Below are positions 38,789-42,626 of a stretch of DNA of 42,626 nucleotides, piece by piece. The DNA is from Gammaproteobacteria bacterium. Lineage in GTDB: Bacteria; Pseudomonadota; Gammaproteobacteria; Ga0077554; Ga007554. The DNA lies in contig SBBG01000237.1 in the NCBI GenBank assembly GCA_005240065.1, positions 1 to 42,626 of the forward strand, given 5' to 3'. Under the pieces are notes generated by a model. The model ran no database searches, was not told the DNA's origin, and saw nothing but the letters and a program-made list of their open reading frames with translations. A program made the translations under genes and the position numbers. Numbering within the stretch: the first letter of the stretch is position 1; each line of letters opens with the position of its first letter.

Positions 38789-40231
38789 TCAGGAATGGGA
38801 AGCGGTTTCGTTCAGCGCGGCCAGGTGCGCGAAAATGGCGGCGGCGATGGCGGCCGCCAGCTCGCGCGGCGGGCGGCGCACGGAATAATCCACCAGTTCG
38901 GGATGCGTTTCGACGAAGCTGGTATCGAACGAGGCATTCTGGAATTCCGGCGAATGGAGGATTTCGATGTGATAAGGAATCGTGGTCTTGATACCGTAGA
39001 CGCCGATGTCGCGCAACGCGCGATCACCACGATCCAGTACTTCATCCCAGGTTAGCGCCCAGACGGTCAGCTTCACACACAGCGAATCGTAATAGGGCGG
39101 GATCTCGTAACCGGTATAGATCGCGCCATCGGTGCGCACGCCGGGGCCGCCGGGCGCGAAATAACGGGTGATGCGACCGAAGCTGGGCAAAAAGTCGTTT
39201 TTCGGGTCCTCGGCGTTGATGCGGAACTGGATGGCGTAGCCGCGGCGCTGCACCTCGTCCTGGCGGTAACGCAGGCGCAGGCCCGATGCGATGCGGATCT
39301 GCTCGCGGACGATGTCGATGCCGGTGATCTGTTCCGTGATGGTGTGCTCCACCTGCAAGCGGGTGTTCATCTCCATGAAATAGAAATTGCCCTGCGCATC
39401 GAGCAGGAACTCCACTGTGCCGGCATTCTGATAGCCGACCGCCCTGGCGGCGCGCACCGCAAGATCGCCCAGTATCGCGCGCTGATGATCGGTGAGCTGT
39501 GGCGAGGGGGCGATCTCGATCAGTTTCTGATGGCGGCGCTGGATCGAGCAGTCGCGTTCGAACAGGTGAATGACGTTGCCGTGGTGATCGCCCAGCACCT
39601 GCATCTCGATATGCCGCGGATTGACGATGCACTTTTCGAGAAAGATCTCGGCGCTGCCGAAAGCCTTGGTGGCCTCCGAGATGACGCGATCGAAGTTCTT
39701 CTTCAGCTCTTCCGGGTTTTCGCAGCGCCGGATACCGCGTCCGCCACCGCCCGACGTGGCCTTGAGCATCACCGGATAGCCCATGGTGTCGGCGCATCGC
39801 AGGGCTTCTTCCACCGAACCCAGATTGCCCTCGCTGCCGGGGATGACCGGAATGCCGGCCGCGATCATCGCCTGGCGCGCGGCGATCTTGTCGCCCATGC
39901 GGCGGATGACATCGGCGGAGGGGCCGATGAAGCGGATATTGCGGCGTGCGCAAATCTCCGCCAGTCCGGCATTTTCCGACAGAAAACCATAACCGGGGTG
40001 CAGCGCATCGCAGCCGGTCGCCACCGCCAGATTGACGATGCGATGGGCATTCAAATAGCCCGCCACCGACTCCGGGCCGATATTATAGGCCTCGTCAGCC
40101 TTTTTGACGTGCAAGCCGTGGCGGTCGGCGTCGGTATAAATCGCCACCGAAGTGATACCCATTTCCGCGCAGGCGCGCACGATACGCACGGCGATTTCGC
40201 CGCGGTTGGCGATCAGGACTTTTCGGATCAA
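38789..40231 (-). CDS. Pyruvate carboxylase subunit A (biotin carboxylase)
   Basis: Carboxylates the biotin on the B subunit using ATP and bicarbonate. The 480 residues begin [25 protein letters not shown] and contain [15 protein letters not shown], the ATP-grasp loop KATSGGGGRGIRRCEN, ERDCSIQRRHQKLIE and EMNTRLQVEHTITEQ. It is about 35 residues longer than AccC in this window, the extra part being a C-terminal helix-rich tail (SVRRPPRELAAAIAAAIFAHLA), usual for PycA. It is first in a two-gene operon with the B subunit. Confidence 0.92.
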   Translation of the reverse strand: MIRKVLIANRGEIAVRIVRACAEMGITSVAIYTDADRHGLHVKKADEAYNIGPESVAGYLNAHRIVNLAVATGCDALHPGYGFLSENAGLAEICARRNIRFIGPSADVIRRMGDKIAARQAMIAAGIPVIPGSEGNLGSVEEALRCADTMGYPVMLKATSGGGGRGIRRCENPEELKKNFDRVISEATKAFGSAEIFLEKCIVNPRHIEMQVLGDHHGNVIHLFERDCSIQRRHQKLIEIAPSPQLTDHQRAILGDLAVRAARAVGYQNAGTVEFLLDAQGNFYFMEMNTRLQVEHTITEQITGIDIVREQIRIASGLRLRYRQDEVQRRGYAIQFRINAEDPKNDFLPSFGRITRYFAPGGPGVRTDGAIYTGYEIPPYYDSLCVKLTVWALTWDEVLDRGDRALRDIGVYGIKTTIPYHIEILHSPEFQNASFDTSFVETHPELVDYSVRRPPRELAAAIAAAIFAHLAALNETASHS

Positions 40232-40358
40232 GGGGGCAGCCTCGCGCGTGTTATCCCTAAGGTGGAAAATCGGCCTGGCTTAGCGTTTTCTTTAGTACTG
40301 ATTTCTACGGGAATCGACCGTCATAGTCAAGCGGAAGGGCCGGATTTGCCGGGCGTTT

Positions 40359-40388
40359 TTGACACGAGGCGCGAGTCCCTTGTAAAAT
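40359..40388 (+). promoter_or_regulatory. Sigma-70 promoter of yceD-rpmF-plsX-fabH
   Basis: TTGACA (40359-40364), 18 bases, TAAAAT (40383-40388), close to consensus. Normal spacing would start transcription at about 40395, only two to four bases before the yceD ATG at 40398, implying a leaderless or nearly leaderless message. Confidence 0.7.
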
Positions 40389-40397
40389 AGTCGGCTT

Positions 40398-40916
40398 ATG
40401 TCGAGCCGACTGCCCGAATATATAGATCCCCTGCGCCTGGCGGAGGCGCGGGCGGTGTTGCAAGGCCAGTTTGCCATCGCCGGCATGCGGCGTTTGGCAT
40501 CCGCCCTCCACTCCACGCAGGGCGTGGTGGATGTCGATATCGAGTTTGGCATCGACGAGGCGCGGACTCCGTATGTCAAAGGGGTGTTGCGTGCCGGGCT
40601 CGAAGTGGTGTGCCAGCGATGCCTCGGGCCGATGGTGCTGCCTGTCGAGGTAGAGGTGGCCCTGGGTATCGTGACCTCGGCGCAGGAAGCCGATCGCCTG
40701 CCGGGTAATTATGACCCATTGCTGGTGGAGGAAGAACCGATCTCCCTCAAGGATGTGGTCGAGGACGAACTGATTCTCTCTCTGCCCGTGGCGCCTGTGC
40801 ATCTCGAACAGCAATGTCCGCCGTGGCGGGATACCGTGGTCGAGCAGCCGGCGGAGAAGACCGGCAAGCCCAGCCCGTTTGCGGTGCTGGCGCAGTTGAA
40901 GGATAAGAAACAATAG
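40398..40916 (+). CDS. yceD: YceD-family protein (DUF177)
   Basis: A 172-residue protein of the DUF177/YceD family, found next to rpmF in most bacteria and linked to 23S rRNA processing and large-subunit assembly. The start matches the family (LPEYIDPLRLAEARAVLQGQF near the N-terminus), so no downstream start is likely. Cys pairs resembling a metal site occur at CQRCLGP and again one Cys in QQCPPW. The acidic middle (VEEEPISLKDVVEDELILSLPVAP) is conserved. There is no Shine-Dalgarno sequence. It is first in the run with rpmF, plsX and fabH. Confidence 0.93.
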   Translation: MSSRLPEYIDPLRLAEARAVLQGQFAIAGMRRLASALHSTQGVVDVDIEFGIDEARTPYVKGVLRAGLEVVCQRCLGPMVLPVEVEVALGIVTSAQEADRLPGNYDPLLVEEEPISLKDVVEDELILSLPVAPVHLEQQCPPWRDTVVEQPAEKTGKPSPFAVLAQLKDKKQ

Positions 40917-40965
40917 TTGTGTTTTGGGGTAGCCCGAATCTTTTAAGTACCTTTTGGAGTGTAAA

Positions 40966-41145
40966 ATGGCCGTACAACAGAACCGTAAAACCCCTTCCAA
41001 GCGTGGCATGCGCCGGGCGCACGACGCGCTTACTGCCAAGACCCTGTCGGTCGAGTCGACCACGGGTGAAACCCATTTGCGTCATCACATCAGCCCGGAT
41101 GGTTATTACCGTGGCCGCAAGATTCTCGGCGCCAAGGGCGAATAA
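40966..41145 (+). CDS. rpmF: Ribosomal protein L32
   Basis: A 59-residue large-subunit protein. The start is the ATG at 40966 ([17 protein letters not shown]) with GGAG just upstream; the track's 40954 adds four residues not seen in the family. It has no cysteines, so it is the zinc-independent form. The C-terminus [19 protein letters not shown] is standard for proteobacteria. It is followed 3 bases later by plsX. Confidence 0.98.
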   Translation: MAVQQNRKTPSKRGMRRAHDALTAKTLSVESTTGETHLRHHISPDGYYRGRKILGAKGE

Positions 41146-41148
41146 CGC

Positions 41149-42171
41149 TTGGGATTGACGCTTGCTTTGGATGCCATGGGCGGGGATCACGGTCCTTCCG
41201 TGGTCGTCCCCGCGGCGCTGAGCGTCCTTGCCGGGCAGGCTGATCTCACGCTGATCCTGGTGGGCGATCAGGAGGTGATCGCCAGGGAGCTGACCGCATA
41301 TGGCGCGAAGGCGAGCGACAGCTTGCAGATCCATCACGCTTCGCAGCGTGTCGAAATGCACGAGCCGCCTTCCCAGGCGTTGCGCGGAAAGAAGGATTCC
41401 TCGATGCGCGTAGCGATCGATCTGGTCAAGTCCGGTCGCGCGCAGGCCTGCGTCAGCGCGGGCAATACCGGCGCCCTGATGGCGACCGCCCGCTACGTGC
41501 TGAAAACTCTGCCGGGCATCGACCGTCCCGCCATCATCTCCGCCTTGCCGACCATGACCGGACATACCCACATGCTCGATCTGGGGGCGAATGTCGATTC
41601 GACCGCCGAGCATCTGTTCCAGTTTGCCGTCATGGGCTCGGTGTTGACCAGCGCGGTGGATAACATCGACCGCCCCAAGGTCGGCTTGCTCAATATCGGC
41701 GAGGAAGAGATCAAGGGCAACCAGGTCGTGAAAGACGCCGCCTCCTTGCTCGCCGCGAGCGACCTTCACTATGTCGGCTTCGTCGAGGGCGATGATATTT
41801 ACAAGGGCGCTGTCGATGTCGTGGTGTGCGACGGGTTTGTCGGCAATGTCGCGTTGAAAACCAGCGAAGGGGTGGCGAAGATGATCGGTCACTATATGAA
41901 GCAGGAATTCAGCCGCTCTTTGTTTTGCAAATTCGCCGGATTGTTCGCCAAGCCGGTGTTGACGGGTTTTCGCGCCAAGATTGATCCCCGCCGCTACAAC
42001 GGCGCGAGCTTGGTGGGCTTGCAGGGCATCGTCATCAAGAGCCACGGTGGTGCGGATACCTTCGCTTTCGCCAACGCCATCAAGGAGGCGGTGCTCGAGG
42101 TCAAAAAGGATGTGCCGCAGCGCATCAGCGCGCAACTGGAATCGTTTCTGTTGGAGAGGCGCGCGAGTTGA
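41149..42171 (+). CDS. plsX: Phosphate acyltransferase PlsX
   Basis: Converts acyl-ACP to acyl phosphate, the first step of the PlsX/PlsY route to lysophosphatidic acid. The 340 residues begin with a TTG start, giving [23 protein letters not shown], the family N-terminus. Other motifs: [44 protein letters not shown] and [16 protein letters not shown]. The TTG follows the rpmF stop by 3 bases, and its own stop overlaps the fabH start, so translation is coupled. Confidence 0.97.
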   Translation: MGLTLALDAMGGDHGPSVVVPAALSVLAGQADLTLILVGDQEVIARELTAYGAKASDSLQIHHASQRVEMHEPPSQALRGKKDSSMRVAIDLVKSGRAQACVSAGNTGALMATARYVLKTLPGIDRPAIISALPTMTGHTHMLDLGANVDSTAEHLFQFAVMGSVLTSAVDNIDRPKVGLLNIGEEEIKGNQVVKDAASLLAASDLHYVGFVEGDDIYKGAVDVVVCDGFVGNVALKTSEGVAKMIGHYMKQEFSRSLFCKFAGLFAKPVLTGFRAKIDPRRYNGASLVGLQGIVIKSHGGADTFAFANAIKEAVLEVKKDVPQRISAQLESFLLERRAS

Positions 42172-42626
42172 ACCATTCACGCATCATCGGCACCGGCGGC
42201 TATCTGCCTGACAAGGTGCTGACCAATCGCGACCTGGAGCAAATGGTCGAGACCACCGACCAGTGGATCGTCGAGCGCACCGGCATTCGCAAGCGCCACG
42301 TCGCCGCGCCCGGTCAGACCACCTGTGACATGGCCGAGGTGGCGGCGCGCCGCGCGATCGAGGCGGCGGGCATCGCTGTTTCGGACATCGATCTCATCAT
42401 CGTGGCGACCACCACCCCCGACAGGGTCTTTCCCAGCACCGCCTGTCTGTTGCAGCAGCGCTTGGGGATCTCCGGTCCGGCGGCATTCGATGTGCAGGCC
42501 GTGTGCACCGGCTTTGTCTATGCGCTGTCGGTGGCCGACAAGTTCATCCGCACCGGCAGCGCGCGCCATGCGCTTGTGGTGGGCGCGGAAACACTGTCGC
42601 GCATCGTCGACTGGAAAGATCGCGGC
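42168..42626 (+). CDS. fabH: Beta-ketoacyl-ACP synthase III (3' truncated by window edge)
   Basis: Condenses acetyl-CoA with malonyl-ACP to start fatty acid synthesis. The track does not list it because the frame runs off the end. It begins at a TTG overlapping the plsX stop (TTGA) and encodes the first 153 of about 320 residues: [36 protein letters not shown], and the active-site Cys in [13 protein letters not shown]. No promoter is needed, as it is coupled to plsX. The antisense ORFs here are shadows. Confidence 0.95.
   Translation, partial: MNHSRIIGTGGYLPDKVLTNRDLEQMVETTDQWIVERTGIRKRHVAAPGQTTCDMAEVAARRAIEAAGIAVSDIDLIIVATTTPDRVFPSTACLLQQRLGISGPAAFDVQAVCTGFVYALSVADKFIRTGSARHALVVGAETLSRIVDWKDRG

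Noticed and set aside
36960-40231. Sodium-pumping oxaloacetate decarboxylase
   Set aside because: The B subunit is of the OadA family, but no oadB or oadG is present and a biotin carboxylase gene is adjacent, which indicates pyruvate carboxylase.
40747-42180. 477-residue ORF on the minus strand
   Set aside because: Antisense to yceD, rpmF and plsX, all of which are firmly identified; no recognisable domain.

Overview
This window is chromosomal sequence from a motile, facultatively or micro-aerobic gammaproteobacterium with moderately high GC. The assignment rests on gene order: yidC-mnmE; groESL near cutA-dsbD; dsbD-tlpA-aroQ-accB-accC-prmA; and yceD-rpmF-plsX-fabH with maf nearby. These are classic gammaproteobacterial arrangements. 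I cannot name the genus. There are no rRNA or tRNA genes, no CRISPR array and no phage region that I can see.

Layout. 1-3002: 3' part of yidC, then mnmE. 3003-3355: a 150-bp miniature transposable element and a flagellar sigma-28 promoter. 3356-6462: an MCP-porin-small phosphate-binding-type protein operon. 6513-9052: a small unknown gene and a response regulator-PAS-GGDEF-EAL gene broken by a one-base frameshift. 9062-11108: a minus-strand redox operon (di-heme peroxidase, cupredoxin, di-heme cytochrome c). 11171-12956: a second miniature element placed in the stop codon of a second MCP, which also has a sigma-28-type promoter. 13154-15246: groESL under a perfect CIRCE operator. 15306-15499: a second, inverted copy of the stop-codon element. 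15535-22475: housekeeping run from cutA to the DUF3426 gene. 22476-23158: insertion-sequence debris where conserved synteny breaks off. 23159-32731: an apparent FNR-controlled accessory cluster. 32773-35340: a PAS-GGDEF-EAL protein. 35405-42626: mtgA, maf, two-subunit pyruvate carboxylase, then yceD-rpmF-plsX-fabH running off the edge.

The most interesting region is 23159-32731. It holds an APH-like kinase, a tandem CBS protein, a phosphoribosyltransferase, an alpha/beta hydrolase, a two-subunit formate dehydrogenase and a phosphoketolase. The two divergent intergenic gaps each carry a perfect TTGAT-N4-ATCAA FNR box. Each box lies at almost the same distance from a plausible -10 element on both sides, so one box could serve two promoters. 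The first four protein types resemble, from memory, those of the mycobacterial DosR dormancy regulon. I propose that this is an FNR-controlled low-oxygen survival module joined to formate oxidation and acetyl-phosphate production. That is inference and needs comparative and expression data.

Other points are three miniature elements with intact target duplications, an insertion that changes a stop codon from TAA to TAG without altering the protein, and a yceD start codon that sits in a hairpin loop with almost no leader.
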